Of a DNA stretch of 64,000 bases, positions 1 through 7,163 are shown piece after piece. The position numbers and the translations under genes are program-made. The stretch comes from Desulfocurvibacter africanus subsp. africanus DSM 2603. Its GTDB lineage: Bacteria; Desulfobacterota; Desulfovibrionia; Desulfovibrionales; Desulfovibrionaceae. The stretch is taken from positions 1 to 64,000 of the forward strand of contig NZ_AULZ01000019.1 of NCBI RefSeq assembly GCF_000422545.1, read 5' to 3'. Below the pieces are notes generated by a model that worked only from the letters and a program-made list of their open reading frames with translations, was not told the origin of the DNA and searched no databases. Positions within the stretch are counted from its first letter, which is position 1; each line of letters opens with the position of its first letter.

Positions 1-2
1 TT

Positions 3-89
3 TTCGATGCTGAAGTCGACCAGGTGCTTGGTCTGACGCCTGATGAGCATTTGCTGTATCTGCTGGCCTTTGGCCCTGTACGCAAATGA
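3..89 (+). CDS. C-terminal end of a nitroreductase-like protein (5' partial)
   Basis: The window opens inside a reading frame that encodes 28 residues and stops with TGA. The tail contains LGLTPDEHLLYLLAFGPV, which resembles the C-terminal strand of flavin-dependent nitroreductase/SagB-type dehydrogenases, where a 'G-x-ddE-x-plY-x-x-x-G' pattern is common. Only this tail is visible, so the family is an inference. It lies on the chromosomal side of the selC junction and is probably not part of the integrated element. Confidence 0.45.
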   Translation, partial: FDAEVDQVLGLTPDEHLLYLLAFGPVRK

Positions 90-226
90 GCATGCACTCC
101 TGCTCCGGTTCCTGAGAGATACTGGCTATTCGTGGCTCTCGCCTCAGCGCTGGTAATGCTGCTTTCTCCATTGCCCACAGACCTCGGCCGGAAGGGCATG
201 ATCTTCCTGGCAATGACCGTGGCTCC

Positions 227-354
227 TAGAGCATTTTGCTTTTGAAAATGCTCTGCAAGCCATGCGTCGGCATGGCTTGCCGCCGCATAGGCGTAGGCGC
301 AATTCACTTGCGCCGTCAACGCCGGAGCGGGCGTCTTAAAAGCGATCTGCTCTA
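227..354 (+). mobile_element. Miniature inverted-repeat element, copy 1
   Basis: This is a 128 bp unit, counting the TA dinucleotide at each border (227-228 and 353-354). The ends are imperfect inverted repeats beginning AGAGCA (13 of 16 outer bases match). Inside are three hairpins: AGAGCATTTT paired with AAAATGCTCT, GCAAGCCATGC paired with GCATGGCTTGC, and GGCGCAA paired with TTGCGCC. It has no coding capacity. Closely similar copies lie at 18684-18805 (same orientation) and 33906-34034 (inverted). TA borders and non-coding structure are typical of MITEs moved by IS630/Tc1-type transposases. Confidence 0.85.
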
Positions 355-409
355 AGAAAGATTATCCGCTATCCAGCGACTATTGTTCCCCATGTCCTCC
401 TCGATGGAC

Positions 410-440
410 AAAAAAAGCCCGCCGGTTTCCCTGCGGGCTT
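410..440 (-). terminator. Rho-independent terminator downstream of the selC fragment
   Basis: On the minus strand an 8 bp stem, AAGCCCGC (433-440) with GCGGGCTT (415-422), is followed by seven T residues (410-416). It lies about 20 bp beyond the CCA end of the selC fragment, where a tRNA terminator is expected. This suggests the original downstream flank of selC is to the left. Confidence 0.8.
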
Positions 441-458
441 ACTAAATTTCTTTAACCT

Positions 459-525
459 TGGCGGAAGCATATAGGAGTCGAGCCTACCGACGACCTTTCG
501 ACCGTCCACCGGATTTGAAGTCCGC
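459..525 (-). other. selC': 3' fragment of tRNA-Sec (selC), attachment-site remnant
   Basis: On the minus strand, positions 525 to 459 read as the last two thirds of a bacterial tRNA-Sec: the anticodon arm with GGACTTCAAATCC (UCA anticodon), a long variable arm, the T arm with CGACTCCTA, and the acceptor strand ending TTCCGCCA. The sequence upstream of 525 does not continue into a D arm or 5' acceptor strand. A tRNA 3' fragment with an integrase 170 bp away is the classic signature of a site-specific integration junction (attL/attR). The tRNA terminator stays with the fragment, so the element should extend rightward and the intact selC should lie at its other end, outside this window. The T loop starts C instead of T, consistent with relaxed selection. 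Confidence 0.88.
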
Positions 526-640
526 TTTAGTTTGTATCACCTAGAATCACGATTCCCCATGTCTGCCTTGCAATGCCAACGGTTTATGGTTATTCTGCCT
601 TCACAAAAGGTCACGAAAAATCCTCCTCTTTCACCAAAAA

Positions 641-662
641 AGTGGGGACAGAGTGGGGACAG
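641..662 (+). repeat. Two abutting 11-bp direct repeats upstream of the integrase
   Basis: The 11-mer AGTGGGGACAG occurs twice without a gap at 641-651 and 652-662, about 30-50 bp before the integrase start and between it and the selC fragment. Short direct repeats here could be arm-type sites bound by the N-terminal domain of the integrase. That function is inferred from position only. Confidence 0.5.
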
Positions 663-694
663 GGTTTAGTGACCTGTCAGAATGAGGGCAGCAC

Positions 695-1927
695 ATGGCT
701 AGTTGGGTATGCTCGAAGAAGTTCAAAGGGGTTCGCTGGCGACTTCATCCCACACGCAAGCATGGTGTGCAGCCCGACCGGTATTTCACCCTCCGCTTTC
801 AAACAGGAGGGGAGCGCCGTGAAGAGGGGCTGGGATGGGCCTCCGAGGGCTGGACGGAGAGCAAGGCCGGGCTTGAGCTTGAGCGACTGAAAGAAGCAGC
901 CAAGAGGGGCGAAGGCCCTGTGCGACTTGCCGAGAAGCGCAACGAAGCCGAGGCCAAGCGACAAGCGGAGCGCCGGGCCGGTATTACCCTCGAATCCTTC
1001 TGGACTGACGACTACCTCCACGCGCTAAAGGCCAGGGTCAAGCCCTGCTCCTGGGTTCGGGAAGAAGATCAGTACCGCGTGTGGTTCCGGCCCACGCTTG
1101 GCAACCTGCCCTTGCGTGAGATTCAGGACACAGACTTGGAGCGCGTCCAGAATCATATGCGAGCTGAAGGGCGTAGCCCTCGGACCATTCAATATGTCTT
1201 GGGCACCTTCCGCCGCATTTGGAAGCACGCGGCTCGTAGGCGCATCGTCAACCCTCTCGACAATCCTGTGGCCCGCCTCGACATGCCCAAGGTGGAGAAC
1301 ACCCGCCTTCGCGTGCTGACGCCATCTGAGTTGCAAGCGATCCTGGCGGAAATCGAACTCAGGGACCGACACGCCTTCGACGTGACTATGTTCTGCGCCT
1401 TCACAGGTTGCCGAGCCTCCGAGGCGTTCACCCTCAAGTGGGAGCACGTTGACCTTGGGCGGGAGACAGCCCTTTTCGTGGAGACTAAGAACCGTGATGC
1501 CCGCGAAGTATTTCTGTCGCCGGAACTGGTGGACATGCTCCAAAGGCGCGGTCCGGGAGCCCATGGCGGCTATGTCTTCACGCAAGCAAGCGGCGCGCCG
1601 TGGGAGAAGCCTCCTCATACCTTCGTGGCAACGGTCAAGCGGCTTGGGCTGAACAAGGACCGCTCGCCCAGGGAGAAGCTGACATTCCATAGTTTGAGGC
1701 ACACGGCTGCCACATTTGCAGCCCGACGTGGGACTCCAGTTAAAGACCTGCAGTGCTTGTTTGGCTGGAAGACTCCGGCCATGGTCTTCCGCTACGCCAA
1801 GGGCTCCGAGGACGTGCAGCGCCGGGCCATGCAGGGGCTTGCCCAGGCCCTCAAAGCCGAATCGGGTAAAGAAATATCGATCAATCCTAGTAAAAACAGT
1901 CTAGAGGCTGTTATGAGCCGTGGGTAG
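695..1927 (+). CDS. Tyrosine recombinase / integrase, C-terminal tail altered by an IS
   Basis: A 410-residue phage/ICE-type integrase. The N-terminal region (1-95) is basic and probably binds arm sites, a SAM-like core-binding domain follows (about 97-195), and the catalytic domain ends the protein. Visible catalytic residues are R240 (TGCRASE), H332 and R335 (HSLRHT), W358 in the position usually His or Trp (FGWKT) and the nucleophile Y367 (MVFRYAK). The start is preceded by a GAGGG-type ribosome-binding site. The frame enters an IS element at position 1904, so the last seven residues are IS-encoded. Joining the sequence across the IS would continue the frame for about 40 more codons (to roughly 2900). 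The catalytic core is complete, so activity may persist. It lies next to the selC fragment and probably drove integration there. Confidence 0.93.
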   Translation: MASWVCSKKFKGVRWRLHPTRKHGVQPDRYFTLRFQTGGERREEGLGWASEGWTESKAGLELERLKEAAKRGEGPVRLAEKRNEAEAKRQAERRAGITLESFWTDDYLHALKARVKPCSWVREEDQYRVWFRPTLGNLPLREIQDTDLERVQNHMRAEGRSPRTIQYVLGTFRRIWKHAARRRIVNPLDNPVARLDMPKVENTRLRVLTPSELQAILAEIELRDRHAFDVTMFCAFTGCRASEAFTLKWEHVDLGRETALFVETKNRDAREVFLSPELVDMLQRRGPGAHGGYVFTQASGAPWEKPPHTFVATVKRLGLNKDRSPREKLTFHSLRHTAATFAARRGTPVKDLQCLFGWKTPAMVFRYAKGSEDVQRRAMQGLAQALKAESGKEISINPSKNSLEAVMSRG

Positions 1928-2759
1928 TGCATATAAAGTGATCATGATCCACCGTAAGCCCTACCCCACGGACGTAAGCGACGAGGAATGGTCCTTCGTC
2001 GCACCTTATCTTTCCCTTTTGCCTGAGGCTTCCGGCCAACGCCGGCATGACCTGCGCCAAGTTTTCAACGCTCTGCGCTGGATTGTTCGTGCCGGCGCTC
2101 CCGGGCGCATGCTGCCCCACGACTTTCCGCCTTGGGAGGCCGTCTACCAGCAGACGCAGTGTTGGCTCGCCGCCGAATGCTTCGAGGCTATGGCCCATGA
2201 TCTGCGAGAGATTTTTAGGCTTTCCTCCGGACGCAAGGCGCATCCAAGCGCCGTCATCCTGGACAGCCGCACGCTTCGCTCCAGTCCCGAGAGTGGAGCC
2301 AGGGCTGGATATGACGGGGCAAAGCGCAAGAAAGGCTCCAAGGTTCACATCGCCGTGGACACATTTGGTCATCTTCTGGCCACGCATGTCACTCCCGCAA
2401 CCGCGCAAGGCCGGGCGCAAGTGGGCGTGCTTGCTGCCGAAGTCCAGGACATAACGGGGGAGAGCGTCGAACTCGCCTTTGTCGACCAAGGCTATACGGG
2501 AGGTGCGGCCGCCGAGGCCGCAACCGAACACGGCATCCGCCTTGAGGTCGTAAAGCTTGCCACTGCCAAGCGCGGTTTTGTGCTCCAGCCCAGGCGTTGG
2601 GTGGTCGAGCGCTGCTTTGCCTGGGCGACCCGCTTTCGCCGCTTGGTCCGAGATTACGAACGCTTGCCGCAAACGGTGGCCGGGCTTAACTTCGTTGCCT
2701 TTGCCTGCCTTATGCTGGGCAAGGTCGCTACGCTGTTCGCGGCGGTTCATAACAGCCTC
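1904..2759 (+). mobile_element. IS5-family insertion sequence (IS427-like), complete
   Basis: An 856 bp element bounded by inverted repeats: GAGGCTGTTATGAGCCG at the left (from 1904) and its near-perfect complement at the right (ending 2759, one mismatch). A TA dinucleotide is present on both sides (1902-1903 and 2760-2761), consistent with a TA target duplication. Size, ends and target fit the IS427-type subgroup of IS5, though IS427-group elements often have two frames and this one has a single frame. It is inserted in the 3' part of the integrase gene. Confidence 0.85.
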
Positions 2760-2819
2760 TACGGAAACATCAAAGACCAGGCTGTCACCAAATTATCCGT
2801 GGGGTACCAAGCGGGATAA
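1944..2819 (+). CDS. IS5-family DDE transposase
   Basis: The start chosen is the ATG at 1944 (MIHRKPYPTDVSDEEW), which begins with the conserved N-terminal helix of IS5 transposases; a GTG eight codons upstream is also open. DDE residues are visible in VILDSRT, AFVDQGYTG and VVERCFAW. The element ends at 2759 but the frame has no stop there. At a YTAR target the sequence following the IS would give TAG or TAA, whereas here it is TAC, so translation runs about 20 codons into former integrase sequence and stops at 2819. The extra tail is an insertion-site artefact and may or may not impair the enzyme. Confidence 0.9.
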   Translation: MIHRKPYPTDVSDEEWSFVAPYLSLLPEASGQRRHDLRQVFNALRWIVRAGAPGRMLPHDFPPWEAVYQQTQCWLAAECFEAMAHDLREIFRLSSGRKAHPSAVILDSRTLRSSPESGARAGYDGAKRKKGSKVHIAVDTFGHLLATHVTPATAQGRAQVGVLAAEVQDITGESVELAFVDQGYTGGAAAEAATEHGIRLEVVKLATAKRGFVLQPRRWVVERCFAWATRFRRLVRDYERLPQTVAGLNFVAFACLMLGKVATLFAAVHNSLYGNIKDQAVTKLSVGYQAG

Positions 2820-2904
2820 GGTCAACAAATGGTTTAAGTTTTTCCAAATATTTTGGTTTACCGTTGGGTTTACTGGGTAGAAAGCTGCTGAGGGTAGATG
2901 ACTG

Positions 2905-3675
2905 ATGCGAATCCTCATCTGCGGGGACGTGCATGGCAGTTGGCCTCTCCTGAATAACCTTCTCCTTGAGAAAAGGCCTGACCTGGTGCTCCAGTGCGGT
3001 GATTTTGGCTACTTCCCGCACCTCGAAGTCCCAGTGATCAGTCCGGGCTATATCCCGGAATCAAGGCTTGAGCAGCGCTACGACCCAGATGGTCGCATAG
3101 CAAACGTGATCGACGGAAGGCGCGTGCCGATTCACTGGGCGGAGGGAAACCACGAGGATCACCATGCACTTAGAGCTCGCAGGGAGAAGGGGGATTTCGA
3201 AGTGGCTCCGGGGGTAATCTGGCAACCACGCGGTTCGACCCTCACTCTCCAGGATGGACGGATTGTTCTCTTCATGGGCGGGGCCAGGTCGGTGGATTGG
3301 AAGCTTCGCAAGCCAGGGGAAGACTGGTTTCCCGAGGAGATCCTAACAGAAGAGGACGTGGACCAACTGCCCGAGCGGGTTGATATCGTCATCAGTCACA
3401 CAGCGCCCAGTGAGTTCTGTGTATATCGTTCCACTGAGCGTCGGGCCAAGGAACTTGGCTGGGACTTAAGCCCGGACCCCTCAAGAGCGATTCTCTCTCG
3501 CGTTTTGCGGCAGTGTCGACCACGACTCTGGTTCTGCGGACATTTCCATCAGTTTCTCCAAGGAGAGCATCTTGGTTGCAGATGGACCGTTCTCCCCGAA
3601 GCCCCGAAGGATGGCTGGTGGATCTGGCTTCCAGACGCTTGCAGGGGACATTGGGATGGAGAGGGGGAGAGTTGA
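2905..3675 (+). CDS. Metallophosphoesterase (calcineurin-like), cargo gene 1
   Basis: A 256-residue protein with the ordered motifs of the binuclear metallophosphoesterase fold: GDVHG (7-11), GDFGY (32-36), GNHED (81-85), SH in VISHTAP (164-165) and GHFH (212-215). These residues would bind two metals and hydrolyse a phosphomono- or diester. No signal peptide is seen, so it should be cytoplasmic. It is about 60 percent similar by eye to the next gene, with which it overlaps at TGATG, so the pair arose by tandem duplication and is probably co-translated. The substrate is unknown. It is the first gene of a block carried next to the integrase. Confidence 0.88.
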   Translation: MRILICGDVHGSWPLLNNLLLEKRPDLVLQCGDFGYFPHLEVPVISPGYIPESRLEQRYDPDGRIANVIDGRRVPIHWAEGNHEDHHALRARREKGDFEVAPGVIWQPRGSTLTLQDGRIVLFMGGARSVDWKLRKPGEDWFPEEILTEEDVDQLPERVDIVISHTAPSEFCVYRSTERRAKELGWDLSPDPSRAILSRVLRQCRPRLWFCGHFHQFLQGEHLGCRWTVLPEAPKDGWWIWLPDACRGHWDGEGES

Positions 3676-4427
3676 TGCGGATCATGGTCTGCGGCGATGT
3701 GCATGGAGGCTGGAGCTGGCTCAATGTGCTCATGAATCGCAAGCGGCCGGACATGATTCTTCAGTGCGGCGACTTCGGGTATTATCCGCGCGAGGAGAAG
3801 ATGGTACGTAACTATGCACGCCGGATGGTCGCAATGCGGACATATGATCCCAGGGGGCGCATCAAGAACGCTCCAGGCGGCAGGCTCGTGCCGATCCATT
3901 GGACAGAGGGTAACCACGAGGATTACTTCTGCCTGCATGAGCGCAAGAGCAGGGGGGATTTCGAGGTCGCTCCCGGGGTCTACTGGCAGCCGCGGGGCTC
4001 AACCCTTAAGCTGCCGGATGGGCGTCTGGTTCTCTTCATGGGCGGAGCCAAGAGCACGGATTGGAAGCTGAATGAGCCCGGTGTGGACTGGTTTGCAGAT
4101 GAGATCCTCACCGAGGAAGACCTGAGAGGCTTGCCTGACAGGGCAGACATCGTCATCAGCCACACGGTTCCTCTCGAGTTCAAGGTACCTAACTGGGGAG
4201 GAATGACATCAGAAGCGCTCGAAAAGCAGTGGGGCTGGGACATGAGTCCGGACCCATCGAGGCCGCTTCTCTCCCGGGTCCTTGCGCATTGCAGGCCGAG
4301 TCTCTGGTACGCAGCCCACTGGCACACCTTTATCCAAGGGGAGGTTGGCGGGTGCAAGTGGACCGTGCTCAACATGGCGCCAAATCCCAATTGGTGGACG
4401 TGGCTTCCAGAGGTAACGGCGAAATGA
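3675..4427 (+). CDS. Metallophosphoesterase (calcineurin-like), cargo gene 2
   Basis: A 250-residue paralogue of the preceding gene. An upstream in-frame start at 3513 lies inside that gene; the ATG at 3675 overlaps its stop (TGATG) and starts directly with MRIMVCGDVHG. Motifs seen are GDVHG (7-11), GDFGY (32-36), GNHED (79-83) and SHTVP. The last motif is AHWH instead of GHFH, keeping the metal-binding histidines while changing the Gly. The two proteins differ most in the loop after GDFGY and before the SH motif, which could set different substrates. Fold and metal use are well supported; the biological substrate is not visible. Confidence 0.87.
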   Translation: MRIMVCGDVHGGWSWLNVLMNRKRPDMILQCGDFGYYPREEKMVRNYARRMVAMRTYDPRGRIKNAPGGRLVPIHWTEGNHEDYFCLHERKSRGDFEVAPGVYWQPRGSTLKLPDGRLVLFMGGAKSTDWKLNEPGVDWFADEILTEEDLRGLPDRADIVISHTVPLEFKVPNWGGMTSEALEKQWGWDMSPDPSRPLLSRVLAHCRPSLWYAAHWHTFIQGEVGGCKWTVLNMAPNPNWWTWLPEVTAK

Positions 4428-4463
4428 GTAGTCCAGTTCAGGGCCAAGGTGGGGTAAGGCTGG

Positions 4464-4931
4464 ATGCTATTTAAAGAACACTGCGCTCGCACGAAAGCTG
4501 CTCTCGGCTCGGATTGGGCTGAGTTGCACCGTTGGCTTGACCAGTACGCAGACGAATACTGCGGCTGGCATCGCATCATTTTGCACCATGCGCAGGGCAT
4601 TGAACTTGCCGTGGAGATATTTGGTGAGCGCGCCAGGGAGGCGGTCCGGATGCATGTTATGGATGATTTCGAAGGGCGGATTCCGAAGGGCTTCAAGGAC
4701 ATGCCTTGGCCAAGCCAGCCCCATCTGAGGCGGGAGATCGAAACACGCCTTCAGGATGTCTTCGGCTTCAAGTACGGCCTGCCTCTGGTGAACCATGCTC
4801 CGTCTTGCAGAAACGAGGAATCAAGAAAGGAAAAGGCACGCAAGAAGGATCCGGAGAACGAGCCATGCTACGAAATGCGAGATGGTCAGCGGGTGCTGAT
4901 CCTTCCCAAATACTCGGTGGATGACAAGTGA
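4464..4931 (+). CDS. DUF6915-like protein, cargo gene 3
   Basis: A 155-residue protein beginning MLFKEHCARTKAALG. It has WAELHRWLDQY, WHRIILHHAQGIELAVEIFG and HVMDDFEGRIPKGFKDM, a pattern of conserved His and Asp residues that I associate with the uncharacterised DUF6915 family (recognised from memory, not by search). The C-terminal 40 residues are highly charged. A GGTAAGG-type ribosome-binding site precedes the ATG, 36 bp after the phosphoesterase stop. Its own stop overlaps the GTG of the next gene (GTGA). A second homologous N-terminus occurs at 6160. The conserved histidines suggest a metal or nucleic-acid function, but nothing in the sequence proves it. Confidence 0.65.
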   Translation: MLFKEHCARTKAALGSDWAELHRWLDQYADEYCGWHRIILHHAQGIELAVEIFGERAREAVRMHVMDDFEGRIPKGFKDMPWPSQPHLRREIETRLQDVFGFKYGLPLVNHAPSCRNEESRKEKARKKDPENEPCYEMRDGQRVLILPKYSVDDK

Positions 4932-5596
4932 TCCTCTTCTGCGGTGATCCGCACGGGCAATTTGCGTCGTGCCTGTCCAGGGCTGAGCAGGCAAGGCCGG
5001 AGCACATCGTGCTTCTGGGGGATCAGACGCCGCATAGGCCTCTCAAGATCATCCTGGGTGACTGGTGGCAAAGGACGTGGTTCATCCTTGGCAATCATGA
5101 CACCGATGCCCCGGAGTACCTCGTCTGCCACAGAGGAGACATGTGGGAGCACAATCTGCATGCCCACGTACAGGTCCTGGGCGGCCTGCGGGTGGCAGGA
5201 CTTGGCGGTGTCTTCCGAGAGCGTGTCTGGTATCCTGGGAAGGCCCCACGCTTCAGGACCAGGGCCCAGATGCGCGAGCATGTCCGGCCGGTTCAGCGGT
5301 TTCTTGATGACGTGCCGCTTACGCACTGGAGTACGATTTTTCCAGAGGATATCGAGGCGCTCAGAGAACAAAAGGCAGATATCCTCGTAACCCATGAGGC
5401 CCCAGAGTCCCATCCGTATGGATTTTCTGCCATTGGTGACCTGGCTAGAAGCATGGGTGTTGAGCATCTGATCCACGGCCATCACCACGAGGAGAACTAC
5501 ACCGTTTGGATCAAGGGCGGAATCTCCGTGTGGGGTGTAAACGTGAATGATACGCTCCTTTGGCCAGGGAACCTGATGTCAGGTGAAGCAGTCTGA
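4928..5596 (+). CDS. Metallophosphoesterase, cargo gene 4
   Basis: A 222-residue protein starting at a GTG that overlaps the previous stop. Metallophosphoesterase motifs are GDPHG (6-10), LLGDQ (29-33), GNHD (55-58), VTHEAPE and HGHHH near the C-terminus. It is clearly more distant from the tandem pair upstream and has a shorter spacing between motifs. No signal peptide is evident. The overlapping start implies translational coupling to the DUF6915-like gene. It could act on a nucleotide, an RNA 2',3'-cyclic phosphate or a protein phosphate; the sequence does not discriminate. Confidence 0.87.
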   Translation: MILFCGDPHGQFASCLSRAEQARPEHIVLLGDQTPHRPLKIILGDWWQRTWFILGNHDTDAPEYLVCHRGDMWEHNLHAHVQVLGGLRVAGLGGVFRERVWYPGKAPRFRTRAQMREHVRPVQRFLDDVPLTHWSTIFPEDIEALREQKADILVTHEAPESHPYGFSAIGDLARSMGVEHLIHGHHHEENYTVWIKGGISVWGVNVNDTLLWPGNLMSGEAV

Positions 5597-5637
5597 TCCC
5601 GCGGAGTCAGCAGCGTAAGCGGACGTTGGAGATCGAG

Positions 5638-6120
5638 ATGATCCTCTTTCTCGATATCGATGGAGTGCTCAACTCAGTTGAGAGCATTGAACGCGCACGC
5701 CGCGAAGGCCGAGATGATGATTTCCTTCTGGCCGGGGCCAGATTTCCTGGTGCTGGTCTGCCTGATCCGAAATGCGTTGCCAATCTGAATACACTTTTGC
5801 AGCATTTACCTGAGGATTGTGAGATCGTGCTCATCTCGGACTGGAGATGTCTCTATAAACTTGAGCAGATCAATGCGCTTTTCGAGTATATTGGGATTGG
5901 TAGAAACGTCTCCTGGATGGCGCCTCCTGGTCCAAAGGCAAAGATTCTTCGCAGCATTCTTTCAGAACATGTTCGCGAGCTTGGGTATATCATTTTGGAT
6001 AACGAGGAGCTTGGTCTTGAATGTCAGATTCAGACTGATGAGCGATTTGGCCTATCTGAAGGGAATGCTCATGCAGCCATTCGGATAGCAATGAAGAGTG
6101 GGCGTGGAGAGCTGTCATGA
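5638..6120 (+). CDS. HAD-type phosphatase (Swiss-army-knife RNA-repair HAD-like), cargo gene 5
   Basis: A 160-residue small HAD protein. The start at ATG 5638 puts the catalytic motif FLDIDGVLN at residues 4-12, with GGAG just upstream; a TTG four codons earlier is also open. Later motifs are VLISDWR (motif II, Ser then Trp-Arg) and ILDNEE near the C-terminus (acidic motif). The combination DxDGVLN plus SxWR is typical of the HAD family found in bacterial Swiss-army-knife RNA-repair proteins and of related stand-alone phosphatases. It follows the third phosphoesterase by 41 bp and ends at an ATGA. A second dephosphorylating fold in one operon suggests processing of phosphorylated ends or nucleotides. 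Confidence 0.78.
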   Translation: MILFLDIDGVLNSVESIERARREGRDDDFLLAGARFPGAGLPDPKCVANLNTLLQHLPEDCEIVLISDWRCLYKLEQINALFEYIGIGRNVSWMAPPGPKAKILRSILSEHVRELGYIILDNEELGLECQIQTDERFGLSEGNAHAAIRIAMKSGRGELS

Positions 6121-6744
6121 TCAAGGGCAATATCTTGTAATTTCCTGGCAGTGAGTAATATGCTTGAAGCCTATCACCAGAAGCGATGTTTGGAACTGCT
6201 CGGACAGGGATTTGCCGAGGTCCACTCCTGGCTGGATCGTTTTTACCCTGCCTATGATGGCCCGTCCCCTGAGTCTGGTCATGTTCGTGGCCGCGCCTGA
6301 TTCATCTAGAAAGACAAATCGCCGTGGATCAATGACCTTCTGCATGATCCGCCACTTGTGGCGAGCGGACGTGATGTCATCTCTTTCCTGCTCGTCGGCT
6401 CGCAGTGTTTTTTTACATCTGTATCCAAGCCGACGCAGGGCTCTGTGGATGGTCGAGATGTGAACATCACGGGAAAGAGCCGCCTTGATCTCTTCCAATG
6501 TCATGTCCGGCCGCTTTTTCACCAACTCATCAAGCCGCTCCATCTTCTCTGCGCTCAAGGCGAGCGGCCGATGCCCACGAGGCATTGGCGCAGTCTGTCC
6601 TGACCTGCTTTGGAGAGCCCAGCGGTAAATAGACCGCTCTCCGACTCCAAGCACCCTGGCTATCGTCCTTGGGTGCTCGCCAGCCTCAAGCGCTGCCAAC
6701 GCTCGCCGCCTGATTTCTTCTGATGCGATTGCCATGAGAGCCAA
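6121..6744 (-). pseudogene. IS630-family transposase, 3'-truncated
   Basis: The first about 155 residues are a typical IS630 N-terminus: a helix-turn-helix (EHPRTIARVLGVGERSIYRW), a second DNA-binding helix pair (MTLEEIKAALSRDVHISTIHRALRRLGY) and the second catalytic region FVFLDESG. After MTRLRGRA the protein departs from the family. The rest (about 52 residues) is antisense to the DUF6915-like fragment and is not transposase, so the last acidic residue of the DDE triad is lost. Family members are usually about 330-350 residues, so this copy is inactive. Confidence 0.85.
6160..6300 (+). pseudogene. Truncated second DUF6915-like gene, cargo gene 6 remnant
   Basis: The frame begins MLEAYHQKRCLELLGQGF and continues AEVHSWLDRFYPAYDG, matching the start of the protein at 4464 (EHCARTKAALG / AELHRWLDQY). 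Homology stops at about 6258, where the sequence changes into an IS630 remnant read on the other strand. The visible frame then ends after a few unrelated codons. The gene was therefore a paralogue of cargo gene 3 that lost everything after about residue 33. Confidence 0.65.
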
Positions 6745-6778
6745 CTAACACTCGTCGGCTCAAATGCAAGCTGCTCTA
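6259..6778 (-). mobile_element. Truncated IS630-family element
   Basis: One end is intact: the minus-strand terminus at 6778 begins TAGAGCAG and ends in the TA dinucleotide used by this family. The other end is missing; similarity to IS630 transposases breaks off at about 6258, inside the DUF6915-like remnant. Eighteen of the first 22 terminal bases match the terminus of the miniature element at 33906, so this IS belongs to the family likely to have moved the MITEs. Confidence 0.8.
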
Positions 6779-6795
6779 GTAGGGAGGGTGTTTGC

Positions 6796-6903
6796 AATGC
6801 AGTACATTTTGGGCTGACTAGGTCCAAATGCAGTACATTTGGGTTGGCTATGCCCAAATGCAGTACATTTTGGGAGGCTGGCTAGGTCCAAATGCAGTAC
6901 ATT
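6796..6903 (+). repeat. Four-copy array of AATGCAGTACATT
   Basis: The 13-mer AATGCAGTACATT occurs at 6796-6808, 6827-6839, 6857-6869 and 6891-6903. Start-to-start spacing is 31, 30 and 34 bp. The linkers are related to one another (CTGACTAGGTCC, TGGCTATGCCC, CTGGCTAGGTCC). Multiple spaced copies near a transposon end are a feature of IS21-type termini, but no IS21 genes are visible here. It could also be a protein-binding array. Confidence 0.8.
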
Positions 6904-6904
6904 A

Positions 6905-7125
6905 CGATAAAGCCACATGCTGTGCTCCGCTGAGGCCTCGCGCAGCATCCCCGTTCGTTGTAGCCCCGGTCGACGAAGGCAAACTCAATGCTTTGACCGG
7001 CTATATCCATGATTTCTGCTGGAAGCGCGCCAATGTGAGACCGGACCTGCTCGGTTGCCGGGGGATGTTGGCGGTCAGGAGGTGGGCAATGGTATCCATG
7101 GTTTTATGCAGTCAGACGGCCAAGA
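6905..7125 (-). pseudogene. IS5-family transposase relic
   Basis: On the minus strand, fragments of a transposase related to, but clearly different from, the one at 1944 can be read in two frames: HKTMDTIAHLLTANIP, then after a frameshift EQVRSHIGALPAEIMDIAGQSIEFAFVDRGYN. The second piece includes the conserved second-Asp motif FVDRGY. The frameshift and lack of both ends show it is dead. Confidence 0.65.
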
Positions 7126-7163
7126 AGGAAACACCAGGGAGCATTCCTTTGTAGATTTTTATC

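Noticed and set aside
132-245. Possible YiaA/B-like inner-membrane fragment (VALASALVMLLSPLPTDLGRKG) cut by MITE copy 1
   Set aside because: No ATG start, preceded in frame by the nitroreductase stop, and the sequence beyond the MITE does not continue a YiaA/B pattern. Similarity is weak.
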